DNA of 64,000 nucleotides from Proteles cristata cristata. Lineage: Eukaryota; Chordata; Mammalia; Carnivora; Hyaenidae. Positions 42,241 to 54,440 of this stretch are shown piece after piece. The stretch's first letter is position 1, and the number at the start of each line of letters is the position of its first letter. A model generated the notes under the pieces. That model did no database searches and was not told the origin of the DNA. It was given only the letters and a program-made list of their open reading frames with translations. Location: positions 496,001 to 560,000 of the forward strand of contig JAESUZ010001271.1 in assembly GCA_017311185.1 (NCBI GenBank), read 5' to 3'. The position numbers were made by a program, and so were the translations under genes.

Positions 42241-43005
42241 TGTTTCATTATTTAGCAGAGTAATAAATACCCTAGTATGCACTTAATGTATTCAATACTT
42301 TTCCTGAGTTATTTCAATAAGGCCGACATTAAGTGTGTATATGAACATTCCATATGTGTGTGGGGGTGTGTATACAGGGCATATATATTTCAGTTTCTTG
42401 GAGCACAACACTTGGGTTCTTATGATTTTAACATCCTTTTTTACATATAAACTTTTTATTTTGCACTTCCTGTTTTAATTTTGAACATAGAAGGGGCAGT
42501 TCTAGACAATCAATAGAACAGCTGCTTGGGGAAAAAATAGAAATGAAAGGGCTAAATGACTGAACGTTGACACTTAAAAGAATACTTTTGCAGTTAACAG
42601 CTGTGTATCCCAGAAATAAAATATCTGATAAATACATAATAACAAAGATCAAAAATTGCTGTCTAATACTAAGAATTCATAGCTGGAGAGCTGAGAACTA
42701 TTGAAAAACAATCATAAAATTTCAGTATTGACCTTAATTTTCTAAATGAGTTATAGTTACATGATAAGAAACAATGAAAAGAATAATAAATCCTCTCACA
42801 AAAGCTAAATTTTATGGTGTTCAAGGCATAAATGAGCACTGTGAAGTATACTTCAGATATCATTTTAACCTTTTAAAACATGTTTTGAATACTGAACAAC
42901 AAATGTAGGTCATTGTCAATGGCGATGTTCTCCTTTAATTCTAACAATTTGTCTCTGTTCTTGTCCTCTTAGTCTACCGAAAGATATCATACCACGCATC
43001 TCTCT
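42241..43005. other. Unassigned sequence
   Basis: No gene. The minus-strand frames at 42428-42863 lack domains. A TGTGTGGGGGTGTGTATA patch lies near 42356. Confidence 0.4.
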
Positions 43006-43006
43006 T

Positions 43007-43010
<4 letters not shown>

Positions 43011-43083
<73 letters not shown>
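43011..43083 (+). repeat. Compound (CT)n(CA)n microsatellite
   Basis: About 20 CT units (43011-43050) switch directly into about 16 CA units (43051-43083). A CT stretch broken by TTTCG precedes it. Confidence 0.96.
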
Positions 43084-43085
<2 letters not shown>

Positions 43086-43169
43086 CTTTTATCTCTCAGC
43101 CTCTCAGTGGGGTAATCCTTTGTTTTCTCTCTGTGAAGACAGCTTGTGGAATTAGAAAGCCTCAATACC

Positions 43170-43265
43170 CAAATGTGAAGTCACATTTGCTGAATGTAAC
43201 ACATTGAGCAAGTTTATGCCTCTCTGAGCTTTAGTTTTACTGCAAAATAGGGATTAAAGTGAGCT
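43170..43265 (+). repeat. MIR fragment, plus strand
   Basis: ATTGAGCAAGTTTATGCCTC, TCTGAGCTTTAGTTTTACTG and CAAAATAGGGATTAAAGTGA match the MIR centre. Confidence 0.65.
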
Positions 43266-43589
43266 AACATATAACACAGACCTTTAAGAAAAAAATTAGA
43301 AGCATCACCCAAATGCAAGATATTATTAATCTCAGGAAATACTGTAAACTGGATAGTAAAAAGGATGAGTTTCTAGGTGGCTCTTCTCCCAGGAAACAAA
43401 ACAAATCCCAAGTGTCTATTTGGCTTCCTGTTTCTGTATCTCCCAACAACAGCAAAAAGCAGATGTATGTGAACATTTCTCTACTGTCTTCCTACACTTG
43501 ATCTTGGGCAAAAGGCCAAGCAGCTCTATTGTCTTCCTTGGGTTATATGGACTTCACAGTTCATGTGGATTACATAAACTTTTGTTTGT
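43266..43589. other. Unassigned sequence
   Basis: No gene or recognised repeat; overlapping short frames without domains. Confidence 0.4.
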
Positions 43590-44060
43590 TCATTTAACAG
43601 ATACTAATTGAGTACCTTTATACCTTTCACATTTCAGGTGCTGCACTAGGTGTTTGGGACACATCCATTAAAAAAAAAAAGACCCTTGCCCTCTGCGAGC
43701 TTAGCATTCTGTCTTGGAGTGGGAGGAAGCAGAAGACAATGAATAATAAATACTGAAAAAAAAGTAATATTCACAGCATGTTAGAAGAGGATAAATTCTA
43801 TGGGAAAAGGGGGGGGTGGCAAAGCAAGGAAAGGAAATGGAGAGAGTTTTCAGGAAGAGGATGTCATCTGGGTGGAAGGAGGGACTGGGTGCATCATTTA
43901 ACTGGGTAGATCTCATGAGGAAGCAACTTTTGAAGAAAGCCTTGAAGGATGAGGGAATTACTCAGGGGAATATCCAGAAAAGAACATTCCATGAAAAGGA
44001 ATATTCACTGCCAAAGACCGAAGGTGGAACTTTCTTGTCCTGTTTGACAGAGCAATCAGG
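43590..44060 (-). repeat. L2 remnant, minus strand
   Basis: ATTTAACAGATACTAATTGA, GTGCTGCACTAGGTGTTTGG, CCTTGCCCTCTGCGAGCTTA, TGAGGAAGCAACTTTTGAAG and AAGAACATTCCATGAAAAGG are the complement of the L2 3' region in order. The open plus-strand frames here (43816-44073) are fortuitous. Confidence 0.75.
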
Positions 44061-46407
44061 CCCTTGTGTCTGAAGAGGAGTGAGTCCGGGGAGAGGACCA
44101 GGAAAGGAAGTTGGAAAATAATATCTTACCTAAAACTTGTGACTCTTACCAAAATTTTCAAAACTCGACTTACTTGTTCAATGCATTTTAAAAGCCAGAA
44201 GACTTTAATTTTTGTTCTGATGCCTATGATTATTTCAAAGAATATTTGACCATCATGTATTATACTTTACTCATAGAAGACAGACTCGGTATCCTACTGT
44301 TTAGTCTTCTCCTTCAGCCTCTTCCCTCTTTTATAACTATAGGCAGCTTTGAAAAGCAGGAGGCCCTCTCCCAGATACCCTAAATTTGTTTTAATAGCTG
44401 TTCCCCAGAGGTTGTAGTTTACTTTCCAGGTTTTTATCCCCGCTCCCCATCAAAGTCTCTCTAAATTGTTATTCTGCAGAGAAAGCCTTTTCTTTCCCTT
44501 TAGGCCCTTCATCCAGCTGCCCAAGGAAAATTACTGTTCAAAAGAGAGAAAACCTAATGAGTCCCCATTCTATTTCATTACAAGGAAGACGAGAACACGG
44601 TAAACCCAAGTAACAGATGACATGATTTAAAAATCAAGTCCATCTTTCCCAAGTTGAAGTCAAAGAAATGGAGGTTAAAAGGTGTTCACTGCTTTTCTTT
44701 CATCCCAAAGAATAGTGAGGTGTTGTAGTCTGTTACTGCTTATCCCAGGCAGGAAGGGAAATCTTACATTACCCTCTATGACAGAAGAGAAATTATTCTT
44801 TCCTCCATCAAATTTTCTTCCTCGGCTCAGACTTTGCTTCACTGAATTAAATTTATATTTATCAGATAAAGCTATTTAGTATTTTGCCAGGTCTGTACTA
44901 GGAAGAGTTTGGATATTTTTTTTCTCTGAGAAATTTTGATAAAACATAAACTGGGTCCACCAAGATTATTTTTAAAAATTCAGACTATCTGATCTTTAGG
45001 GCAGGTTTTTTTTTTGAACAGCTGTAATTATTTTCTAACACCTTCTATAATACATCATTGTGCTGTTTTATAGCACATTTGGGTAATAAATTTTTTATTC
45101 ATTTTATCCAAATTCTGACATCCTGTAGATCTGTCATTAAATTATTTTGTTTTAGATTCTACTTTTAAGTAGCTGAATGTCAAAATAACTTAAAAGGACA
45201 TTTTAAGAGGAAAGAACAAAGAAAACAACCCTCCTTCAGTGCGTCAGGTTTCTGTGGATGCACTTTGTGTATAATAGAAGATCATGTCACTGAGGAATCT
45301 AGTATAAAGAGGGCATTTGAGAGAGCTTGCATTCTTTGCTAAGTAGGGGCCATTAATTGGTTCAGTTCAAAGAAAGAACCCTGAAATGTATTGTATTTTT
45401 GTATATTCTTATTTAGCCTCTACAACCAGTTTGCTTTATTTTGATTTACTCACTCCACCTGCTCTACCGCCCATATACACATTCCCTTTACTGAAAATGC
45501 TGTATTTTTTAATGGCAATGAATAGAATCATCATCGTTTTCCAAACCTCTAAGCAGTAGACAGACATTTTTTTCTGATGCGTTTTCCTCAGAGGAGGTTG
45601 AGTTTACTATTTCCCCTTCGTTTGGAAAATCCAAGCCTTATTCCGTGTCTGGGTCATCCCTCAGGATCCCATGAGAAGAGTTAAATGAAACGAGCAAGCA
45701 CAAACACTAGAAGTTTCCTTCTGCCAGCTTTCAAGATTAATATAGTTCTTCTTTGACCATAATGACCATATTAACCAGGCAATCAATAATAAAGAATAGA
45801 GGAAAATAAAAAGTCGGGTATCTTGAAAACCAACAGGAAAAAAAAAACCATGGAAAATATTAGCATAGTTGACTGTATAATAAATTTGTCTTTATAAAAT
45901 TAAAAAGATTTCCACATATCACAAAACTATCATAAATATAATGTAATCCTGGAAAGAAATGCAAAGAAATATGCTTGATTGGTTTTCTCTCCTGAAGGGA
46001 ATGGAGAAGTTAATTTTAAAAAGAACATACTACCCCGATGGTAGAATACTGAAATGGACATTCTTAGAAATTGCTCGTGAATGTCTAAATTAAGCATCCT
46101 GTCAAGAAAGCAATTTGCAGTATCGATCAAGGGCCGTTAAAGTTTTCATGGCTTTAATCTTAGTAATTCCATTTTTTAAAATGTAGAGGAGGATTTTGGG
46201 TTGTTGTTTTTTTCCCTCAAATTTTATTACTGAATTATTTTTTTATAGAAGTGAAAATGTAGGAAAACTTAAAAGCCGCAAATTAGATAGGACTAAGTAA
46301 TCCCTTTTTGATTTCCCAGTTATTTTGTATAAAAACTTACTTAAAACAACCATCATCTTCATTTGCATGGATATATTCTTAAGAAACTGAGTGCTTGGGT
46401 TGGGGGA
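44061..46407. other. Unassigned sequence, ~2.3 kb
   Basis: No gene, RNA or named repeat recognised. Short frames at 44682-44879 and 45930-46130 have no domain. Confidence 0.4.
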
Positions 46408-46597
46408 GGGGGCACCTAGGTGGCTCAGTTGGTTTAGCGTCTGACTTGAATTCAGCTCAGTCCTGATTCCAGGGGGTGGAATCACGCCCAGCAGCTGGCT
46501 CCACGTGGAGCCTAATCAAGACTCTCTCTCTCTGCCCCTCTCCCCATTTCATGTATGTGCTCTTTCTCTGGAGGAAATTAGGATTAAAAAATGCAGC
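46408..46597 (+). mobile_element. Diverged CAN-SINE, plus strand
   Basis: GGGGGCACCTAGGTGGCTCA, GTTGGTTTAGCGTCTGACTT, GAATTCAGCTCAGTCCTGAT, ATCACGCCCAGCAGCTGGCT, a short CT tract and AGGAAATTAGGATTAAAAAA. The diverged core and short CT tract show an older subtype. Confidence 0.88.
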
Positions 46598-46617
46598 TTC
46601 TAAAAAGAATTTTCATC

Positions 46618-46811
46618 CTTGTGGGCCACCTGGGTGGCTCATTCGGTTAAGTGCCCCACTCTTAACTTTGGCTCAGATCATGATCTCATGGTTCATGAGT
46701 CCGAGCCCCATGTTGGGCTGTCCGCTGACAGTCTGGAACCTGCTTGGGATTCTCTGTCTCCCTCTCTCTCTGTCTCTTTCTCTCTTTCAAAAACCGATAA
46801 ATAAGCATTAA
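46618..46811 (+). mobile_element. CAN-SINE with 16-bp TSD, plus strand
   Basis: GGCCACCTGGGTGGCTCATT, AACTTTGGCTCAGATCATGA, GAGTCCGAGCCCCATGTTGG, a CT tract and a poly-A tail. AAAAAGAATTTTCATC repeats at 46602-46617 and 46812-46827. It landed just after the neighbouring SINE tail. Confidence 0.95.
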
Positions 46812-46827
46812 AAAAAGAATTTTCATC

Positions 46828-48799
46828 TCTGTATAGTATAGCCTACTATAACTGGGGCCCATGAGGTTCTCAGTTAATATTTGTAAAGTAAGTAAAATTT
46901 CACTTTATCTGTCATGCAATCCATAATGATCATTAAGATTACTTTTCCTCCCCACCTCCCACTGCCTACACAACCATAAACATGAGAATAATTCATTCCA
47001 GTTTTTCAGTTTAGCAAATTGGACTATTTAAAACAAACTGCATTTAGGTATAACCATTTGTACATATAGATAGTTCTATTGACACAGTCATAAACAAATT
47101 GAATTATATCTCAGTATATTACCATGGTTAGTTTTAATATAAATATAATAAGTAGGATAGGAATATATTTCAATTAATATTTAAGATTTTATATGTAATT
47201 TTCAGTGCTTGGGAAAATCAACCAATTCAATGTCAAATGAATCCCAGAAGATACGCGAGGCTAATCAATGTGGCATAAAAATTACAGAGTTTAGAAAATC
47301 AATGTCATATATGTATATATGAAGATACAGGCCATTTTCTGTATCTTTAAACTAATTGTAACTAAGCTGTTTTAAGAGGCAGTCTATTGAGTGTAAGCCT
47401 CCTAACTCAGCTTAATTACACCCCAGAGCAATGAGAAAAATTGCAGGTGAGTTCACAAAACACTGTGGGAAAACTACTTTAGACTGTTATTGGGAAGTTG
47501 TCTGTACATAGAAGTGTAATAGCTGCACTACAGTCCAATTCTGGTCTTTGCAATTTCCTCTAAGATGTACCAATCCTCAGTAAATTGTATGAGAAGGGAA
47601 CAATGAAATCATTATTTGAATTGTAATACATTCCTATCTTACTCCAGGAGTAGAATTAAATAAATCAATAAATGGAAGGGTTCATGTGTAGAAGACTGAA
47701 ATGCCCACACATGCAACTTTTATTCAGGGTTTGAGGTGAGAGAAGGTACAAAATTATTTCCATATTAAAGAATTAGAATACTAGTAGAATTTTTAAAAAG
47801 CATGAAGAATTAAATCCACATAATTCATGAGTACCTGTTAATGTCATGTAACTCTGGTTAACATTTAAAAATCATATGTGAAAAAATGAACAACTAAATG
47901 ATGGGCAAGAGAAAGAAAACTCACCTTAAACAACTCAAGTGATTCCTCTAGAAAGGAGAAGGAAGGAAGAAAGGAAGGGAGAAAAGAAAGAAGGAGCAAA
48001 AGAAGGAAGGAATCTGGAGCTCATAGTACCTAAGCCACCCTTGCATAGGGTATTGACATGGTCATGGTCATTGACCATTGTCATGGTCAGGTGGACAGCA
48101 GACATGCTCTTGGCAAACCTGAAGGCAGAGGCAATATGGCACACCAGAAACGTGGACTTTGAAGTCAAGATCCCATAGTTTTGAAAATCAGTTTTACGAT
48201 TACCAGCTAAAACAGTCTGATCAAAATAACTCTTTAAGGCTCTACATCTACATGTGAAAACAAATTTTATCATACCATAATATCTTAGAGGGCAAAATCA
48301 TATATTTTTTCTTTAATAAATATTTTTTCTAAGTGCTGCTCAGTAAATAACACCTTTCCTGTCTCTCAGAGCTAGAGGGAAAAAAGGAGGGGTACATACC
48401 AATCAAAACTATATCTAATTGCAAACATTATTTTCTGAACTCTTCAAAGGCTGGTGTTGGCACTTTTTAGATGATTGGGATGTTTGTAGCTCCAATAATC
48501 CTGTAAGTGAAACTGAGTTTTAATTAAAGACTCTTTGGTTCAAAGACTCAATGTAGAGAGAGTATAACTGTATTTTATATCCAAAAAAGTTGCTTGGATA
48601 TATTTCCTTGAATTCAGGCATTCAAATAACCATAGGTTTGAATATTTCAATGAACACAGATAATTTAATATGACAGGAAATATTTTAACACTCATAACTC
48701 ATTTTTCCCGGGCCATACTGGCCTAAAAGGACAAACAAAGCATTGTGTCAGAGTAAGAGTAAAGACAACAATGAACAGCAAAATAAATGGAACCCTACC
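46828..48799. other. Unassigned sequence, ~2 kb
   Basis: No gene. A purine tract (GGAAGGAAGAAAGGAAGGG and similar) spans 47951-48012, and a 15-bp palindrome ATGGTCATTGACCAT lies at 48064-48078. The open frames on both strands at 47935-48273 reflect the purine bias. Confidence 0.4.
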
Positions 48800-49290
48800 C
48801 TACTGGTCATTCCTTCATTTCATTCAAAGGATATTTAATGGGTATCACATATGAACTAAGAACTCTGCTAGGTACTGTGGATATAATGGTGAACAAGTGT
48901 AGACATGGTCTTCTGTGTACTTTACAAGCTGGAAAAGGCAACTGAGCAAATAACAAGGAAATCTTACCTAGATTTAGGAAAGGGGGAGACCTGGGTGTCC
49001 CTTAGGAAGGAATGCTTGAGGTGAGTTATGATGTATCACCTGGAGTTAACCAAGTAATGGAAGCGGCACAAGGTCAGGGGGAGCATTAAGGACAGACAGA
49101 AAACTATTTGCAACGATCCTCTTATCAGAGGGAAATTAACACATCTGGGAATGAAAAAATCGAAATGGCTGGGATAGGAATGGTAGGTGCAGAGAATAGT
49201 TGAAGGGGAAAGGAAAGGTTGGTAAAGATCAGGCTTGATTTCCACCTTAAATGCAGAGAAATCAGTGAAGGAATTTAAGCTGGAGAAGCA
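48800..49290 (-). repeat. L2 remnant, minus strand
   Basis: TCATTCAAAGGATATTTAAT, ACTCTGCTAGGTACTGTGGA, TATAATGGTGAACAAGTGTA and TCAGTGAAGGAATTTAAGCT are the complement of L2 3' sequence. Diverged, with internal gaps. Confidence 0.7.
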
Positions 49291-49332
49291 GTGTGGAGAG
49301 AAAAGAGTAAGATAATTAGATTTGCCTTTTGA

Positions 49333-49372
49333 TTTTTTGGTATTTTTAGCATTTTTAAAAATATTTTATTTA

Positions 49373-49403
<31 letters not shown>

Positions 49404-49577
49404 CAGTGTGAGCAGGGAAGGGTAAGAGAGAGAGGGAGACAAAGAATCCGAAGCAGGCTCCAGGCTCTGAGCTAGCCATCAACACAGAGCCAGACACGGG
49501 GCTCGAACCCAGGAACTGTGAGATCATGACCTCAGCCAAAGTCGGGTGCTTAACTGACTGAGCCACCCAGGCGCCCC
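49333..49577 (-). mobile_element. CAN-SINE, minus strand, with 16-bp TSD
   Basis: T-rich tail, TATTTTATTTATTTCAGAG, a GA tract, GGGGCTCGAACCCAGGAACT, GAGATCATGACCTCAGCC, CTTAACTGACTGAGCCACCC and AGGCGCCCC. TAGATTTGCCTTTTGA repeats perfectly at 49317-49332 and 49578-49593. Confidence 0.97.
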
Positions 49578-49593
49578 TAGATTTGCCTTTTGA

Positions 49594-49961
49594 AATAAAA
49601 CCACTGGTCCTAAAGTGTGGACACCCTTTATGGTTGGGAGGAAAGGGCAAAGGCAGATGAATTAGGAGGCTACTGTAGTAAATGGTGCAGATCTAAGTCT
49701 GTTGCAGAACTTTTTAGCCATTCTTTCCTCCCTGGGAGGCTAGGAAAACTACTTTATTTCCCAAAGAAAACCTGCCCTCTATAGTGTAAATGAAAGGAAG
49801 TTGATTAATTGAATATTTAGGAGATGAATTTGGCAAGACATAGTAATGGATTGAATATGGTTGCAAGATGCCAGCGCTAGTCAAGGGTTGTACAACTGGA
49901 CATATAAGAATGTCCTTCATTTGGGGAACAATAGAAACTTTTTATAAATGAAATGGGTAAG
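49594..49961. other. Unassigned sequence
   Basis: No gene or recognised repeat. The minus-strand frame at 49714-49920 has no domain. Confidence 0.4.
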
Positions 49962-50195
49962 GTTTATTGAACATTTACTCTGCAAGAGTCAATGTTTTAA
50001 ATTTTTTGGCACATTTTCTTAAATTCATTTTTTAACAACTCTATGATATAGGTACTAATACTGTTTTCTCCATCATATAGATGAAGAACTGAGGCAAAGA
50101 AAGATTAAGTGACATGTTCATTTATACACAGATACAAGTGAGTGGATCTATGTATTGAGTCCAGAGCTATCCTTTTAACTATTTCACTATGCTTT
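49962..50195 (-). repeat. MIR, minus strand
   Basis: TTTATTGAACATTTACTCTG, ACAACTCTATGATATAGGTA, TCCATCATATAGATGAAGAA, CTGAGGCAAAGAAAGATTAA and CCAGAGCTATCCTTTTAACT are the complement of MIR in order. Confidence 0.85.
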
Positions 50196-50505
50196 CCCCC
50201 TGTTCAAGATGTGTTTCCCTTAGCTCAAAACAAAAAAAGGTGGGGGGGCTCTTTCGGGGCTCTTTCTCCTTCCTACCTCATGGCTTTCATTGTCTTTCAG
50301 TGGTCACTTCCAGTGCTCACAGCAAAAGCTTCCTAGTAGCTAAGTTTCTGTCAATTCTCCAGATTGATAAATATTTATATCTCTGTGTTGATATTGCCTC
50401 TCTGAGCCATATGTTATTGCTGTAATTTGAGGTTGAGGGATGCAGAGAAGATTCCAATTGTCATTCCTAATGGTCCAATGCAGGTTTATGGGCAAACGCA
50501 TTTTT
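50196..50505. other. Unassigned sequence
   Basis: No gene. Three overlapping short frames without domains, and a GGTGGGGGGGCTC patch at 50240. Confidence 0.4.
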
Positions 50506-50927
50506 TTAGTCTGCTTAGGCTGCCATAACAAAATTCCATAGATTAGATGGCTTCACAGACAAAAATTTATTTTCTCACCATTTTGGAGGCTGAAATTCTA
50601 ATTTCAGGGTGCCAGCATGGTGAGCTTCTGTTGAGAGTTCTCATCCTGACTTATAGATGGCTGCCTTCTCACTGTATCCTCATGTGGCCTTTCCTCGATG
50701 TTTGCATGTTGAGATAGATAGAGGGAGAGGCCATGCGGAAGAGAGAGAAAGAGCTAACTTTTCTTTCTTCCCTTCTTTTAAGACCACCAATTCTATTGAA
50801 GTAGGATCTCAGCATTATGGACTTGTTTAACTTTAGTTATCTCCTAAAGGCCCTGTTTCCAAATATAGTCACATTGGAGGTTAAGTCTTCAACATACGAA
50901 TTTGGAGGGAGTTTCAGTCCATAGCAT
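50506..50927 (-). mobile_element. MLT1-type (MaLR) solo LTR, minus strand
   Basis: AGTCTGCTTAGGCTGCCATA, AAAATTTATTTTCTCACCAT, GATGGCTGCCTTCTCACTGT, CCAAATATAGTCACATTGG and TTTCAGTCCATAGC follow the complement of an MLT1A-like LTR. A second MLT1 LTR in this orientation lies at 5963. Solo and non-coding. Confidence 0.78.
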
Positions 50928-52006
50928 AGATGCAGGGGTTTACTTTAAGAAAAATAATATAGAATTAGTTCAGAGCTTCTCAAAGACCCTTGAAATGATA
51001 CTTCTCCAGCTTTCCATAACTTTGCCTCTGATTAGGAAGTCATTGGACTTTAATTCAGATCTAACTTGGGAGTGTTAGAGGAATGGCACAGAGAATTCAT
51101 GGAAAATAAGAGAAAGACTTGGGAAGCAAATCTTAGTTCAGTGAGCATGACAATAAAGCAGGAGGCCATCCCTGCAGGAAGTGTTGATCATGGCTGCCTC
51201 GGAAACCCAAACCCTCAATCACAATGATCACCAATATCCATGTCAAACAATAAAGCTCAAGAGGACTTGCTCAATATCATAGGTGCAATACCTCCTAAGG
51301 ACACCAGAAATAAGTAGAACAGGTTCTCAAGTGAGCTGGAGGGCCAAATGCAGCAGTAGGGCTATCTGTCAGGGAAACCACCAAAACTGTGATTCCCCAT
51401 ACAGCGGAATAGGCTGGTGAAGCCTGAGACACACAAATTACATCCTCATGTGACCCCACCCCACCCAGGTTATCCTGATTCTAATTTTAACAGTCAAGTT
51501 TAGACTAAAATACTCTTCTTCCACCTATGGTAAATTCTAAGAGCCAGTCCCAAACACAGTACTCATCCATTCTCATTCTTCACTGGTACAACTCCATCCC
51601 CTCTAGTCTAGTGAGCAAGTGTTATGGTTCACCCAGGACTGAGGGATTGGGGGAAATGCAGTCTTTTCACTGCTAAAACCTAGACAGCTTGAGTAAACCA
51701 GGACTTTTGGTCACCCCAAGGGTAACTCATACCCTAAGAATGTAGGAGACTCCTGCTAGGTAGGACCATAGGAAATATTCTCCCCTTGCCCCCTAAACAG
51801 AGTGGCCCAGTCTCAGCTGGTAATCTTTCATTCTGATTTCACTCAGAGTCAGATCCTTTTTCCTCCTTAGACTCCTGGGAGATAAAGGCCACTGTTTAAA
51901 TCAGTTTGGAACTCAGAGCCTTTGTATTAATTATAAAAACAGGTGGCTGGCCCATGACTGTAATTTGCTAATTTTATTTAAGATATTGCATTTAACTATT
52001 ATTTAT
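50928..52006. other. Unassigned sequence, ~1.1 kb
   Basis: Somewhat more balanced base composition than average; no gene, domain or confident repeat seen. Confidence 0.4.
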
Positions 52007-52196
52007 CTTGGGGTGCCAGGGTGGTCAGTCAGTTAAGCACCCAACTCTTGGTTTCAGCTTAGGTCATGATCTCACAGTTCCGTGAGTTGAAACCCAACAT
52101 TGGGCTTTGCACGGGCAGAACACTCACTGCTTAGGATCGTCTCTCTCCCTCTCTCTCTGTTCCTCTCTCTCTCTCTCTTTCTACGTCTCTCTTTCT

Positions 52197-52227
<31 letters not shown>

Positions 52228-52236
52228 CCTTAAAAA
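52007..52236 (+). mobile_element. CAN-SINE with 10-bp TSD, plus strand
   Basis: GGGGTGCCAGGGTGGTCAGT, CAACTCTTGGTTTCAGCTTA, GAGTTGAAACCCAACATTGG (decayed B box), a long CT tract and CAAAATAAATAAATAAAC. TATTATTTAT repeats at 51997-52006 and 52237-52246. Confidence 0.93.
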
Positions 52237-52246
52237 TATTATTTAT

Positions 52247-52679
52247 ATTAATTACTGAGTTTTGGGTCCCCTTTAAATTTAACCGCCAAGGCTGATGCCT
52301 CATTTGGTTTACTCTCATCTAGTCCTGTCAATAGGCATCAGGCTTGGCACTCAGGTTTCTGGTGGCCAGTCACAGGCCCCTAAGAGTGCAGTAGTCAGTC
52401 TCTCCCATCAAGTGCATTAAACCCTCTATCAGATTAAACTGAGCTCCCACCAGCCTGCTAAGGGTGCCCTGCGATACTCAAGTATGCAGCAGGTGAACAA
52501 TGTTAGGCTTTGGTTCTGAGACCTTTACCATGCTTGTGTTAAAATCATTCAATGATGATTTGGCTTTTGGAAAATAAATGTTGTGTATGTTCTTATACTC
52601 TAGGGTGTATAATCTGATGCAAAAAAAAAAAAAAAAGCATGGTGTTCAAAAGAGTACAACTCTTGAAATCAAATGAGAT
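52247..52679. other. Unassigned sequence
   Basis: No gene. It includes an A run at 52620-52636. Confidence 0.4.
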
Positions 52680-52855
52680 CTCTAACATTGGCACTACAGT
52701 ATCTTGGGGAACCTAATTAACTTTAGTGAATTCTCACTTCTACTAATGCTAAAATAAAGACAATACCTACCTTATAGATGTGTTTGTGAAGATTATATAA
52801 AATTAAGACACATAAAGTATAAACCAGCTACATAACACAGAGTGAGTGTGTTGTA
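52680..52855 (+). repeat. MIR fragment, plus strand
   Basis: TTGGGGAACCTAATTAACTT, AAAGACAATACCTACCTTAT and GATGTGTTTGTGAAGATTAT fit the MIR body (normally AATAATAGTACCTACCTCAT and TTGTTGTGAGGATTAAA). Confidence 0.6.
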
Positions 52856-54050
52856 ACACAATTCTCTTTCTCTCTTCACATTTCCTGCCTGGTCTCCTCA
52901 GCACTTCTCACAAAAATCATTTCTGTGACATTGATGTTTGTGGATTTTGAATTTTCTTAAGAATACCCCAAACATATTTTCAAATGTTTAATAAAGAAAA
53001 TAGTTATTTTGTCATTGTACTGTTAGGTTCAAAGTATAGTTTGTTTTGTATTCCCCTGAACTGTTTGATGTCTGGAAAGTAAACAATCAGGCTAAAGGTT
53101 TCTACAATCCAATATGATTTAAAATACATACATATATATATATACATGTATATATATATATTGAGCATAGCAGTTTTCCTCTCCAAGTTCCCTTGATAAC
53201 GTTGACATTCTACTTCAGATTTCTAAATATAAATATTACGATTTAAATGTTGCTGTGTTCAGTGCTCTCAAACCAGAGCTACCCTTGGGCAAAGGGACAT
53301 CGTCCCTCATCCTCTCTGTCCCTGAGCTCATTGATTCCATGGTTATTTTTCTGTAAATTAAAACCTTTCCATCATTGACAAAACATTGACAAAAGTGGGA
53401 GAAAAACACTCACAGAATAATCTCAAGTATTTTCCAATTTAAAAGAAATTTTGATTTAGAAAGTACATGATAAGAGTAGGTAATGGTAAAATAATGGCGA
53501 CTGCTTCTGACTACTAGTTTATCCATAGTATAGGGGTATAAGAGCATCCAATTATTTTTAATCTTTTGTTTTGTGCTACAACAATATCTTAAAGAACGCT
53601 AGATCTCAAAGCAGACTACCATCTATTAGTAATATCTACATTTCACTAGGAAATAGAATACATTCAGAATCTAGTACTTTGCTTGTGATTTATTTCTTAA
53701 TAAAATTCTATTATCTCACAGCAACTACTGGAATATACCTCAAGACCTAATGCCATCAGGTGCATTTTAGAAAATTACTATTTTATATGAACACTGTTAT
53801 GCTTATTTTAATTGATGGTACTTACATTAAGTCATCAGAAAATAAATCTTTTAAAGGAACTAGTGGCAATGATGTTTGTATATATATACATATATATATA
53901 CTATATATATATATTTGAAATATGTATATATTTCAAAAGTTATAGCATCATCAACTTTTTAAATAACTTTGAATATGTGTGAGACATGTATAAAAGACTT
54001 GGTTTTTATCCTCTGACATGGACTTAATCATAAGAGTTTAGGGATAGAAA
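52856..54050. other. Unassigned sequence with TA-rich tracts
   Basis: No gene. TA/CA-rich tracts lie at 53128-53162 and 53876-53945, the second with near-perfect self-complementarity. Confidence 0.4.
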
Positions 54051-54268
54051 GGGCACCAGTGTGGCTTAGTTGGTTAAGTGCCCGACTTTGGCTCAGGTCA
54101 TGATCTCATGGCTCATGGGTTTGAGCCCCATGGCAGGCTCAGTGCTGACACCTTAGACCCTGGAGCTTGCTTCAGATTCTGTGTCTCCATCTTTCTTTGC
54201 TCCTCCCCTGCTCTCTCGCTCTCTCTTTCTCTCTCTCTCTCAAATAAATAAACATTAAAAAATTTTAA
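54051..54268 (+). mobile_element. CAN-SINE, plus strand
   Basis: GGGCACCAGTGTGGCTTAGT, ACTTTGGCTCAGGTCATGAT, GGTTTGAGCCCCATGG, a CT tract and CAAATAAATAAACATT. The flanks GAGTTTAGGGATAGAA (54034-54049) and GAGTTTAAGGCTAGAA (54270-54285) match at 14 of 16 positions, a decayed TSD. Confidence 0.95.
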
Positions 54269-54279
54269 TGAGTTTAAGG

Positions 54280-54440
54280 CTAGAAGAGATCTTAGAGATC
54301 TTCTAGTCCGATGTATCATTTTAAAGACAGTAAACATTTTAATGACTTGCCCAAGGCCAAAGAGGTGGGGTGAGGCAGATCTAAAATTAGGGCCCAAGCC
54401 CTCTGCTTTCCAGACCAGTACTTGTCCCATCCAACTACAT
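54280..54440 (+). repeat. Ancient mammalian repeat, family not assigned
   Basis: GAGATCTTAGAGATCTTCTA, AATGACTTGCCCAAGGCCAA and CCCAAGCCCTCTGCTTTCCA follow a known ancient pattern (AGAGATCATCTAGTCCAAC ... ACTTGCCCAAGGTCAC). I cannot name the family securely. Confidence 0.5.

Noticed and set aside
47935..48273. Open frames on both strands over a purine tract
   Set aside because: The K/E/R-rich or F/S/L-rich content is explained by the purine run.
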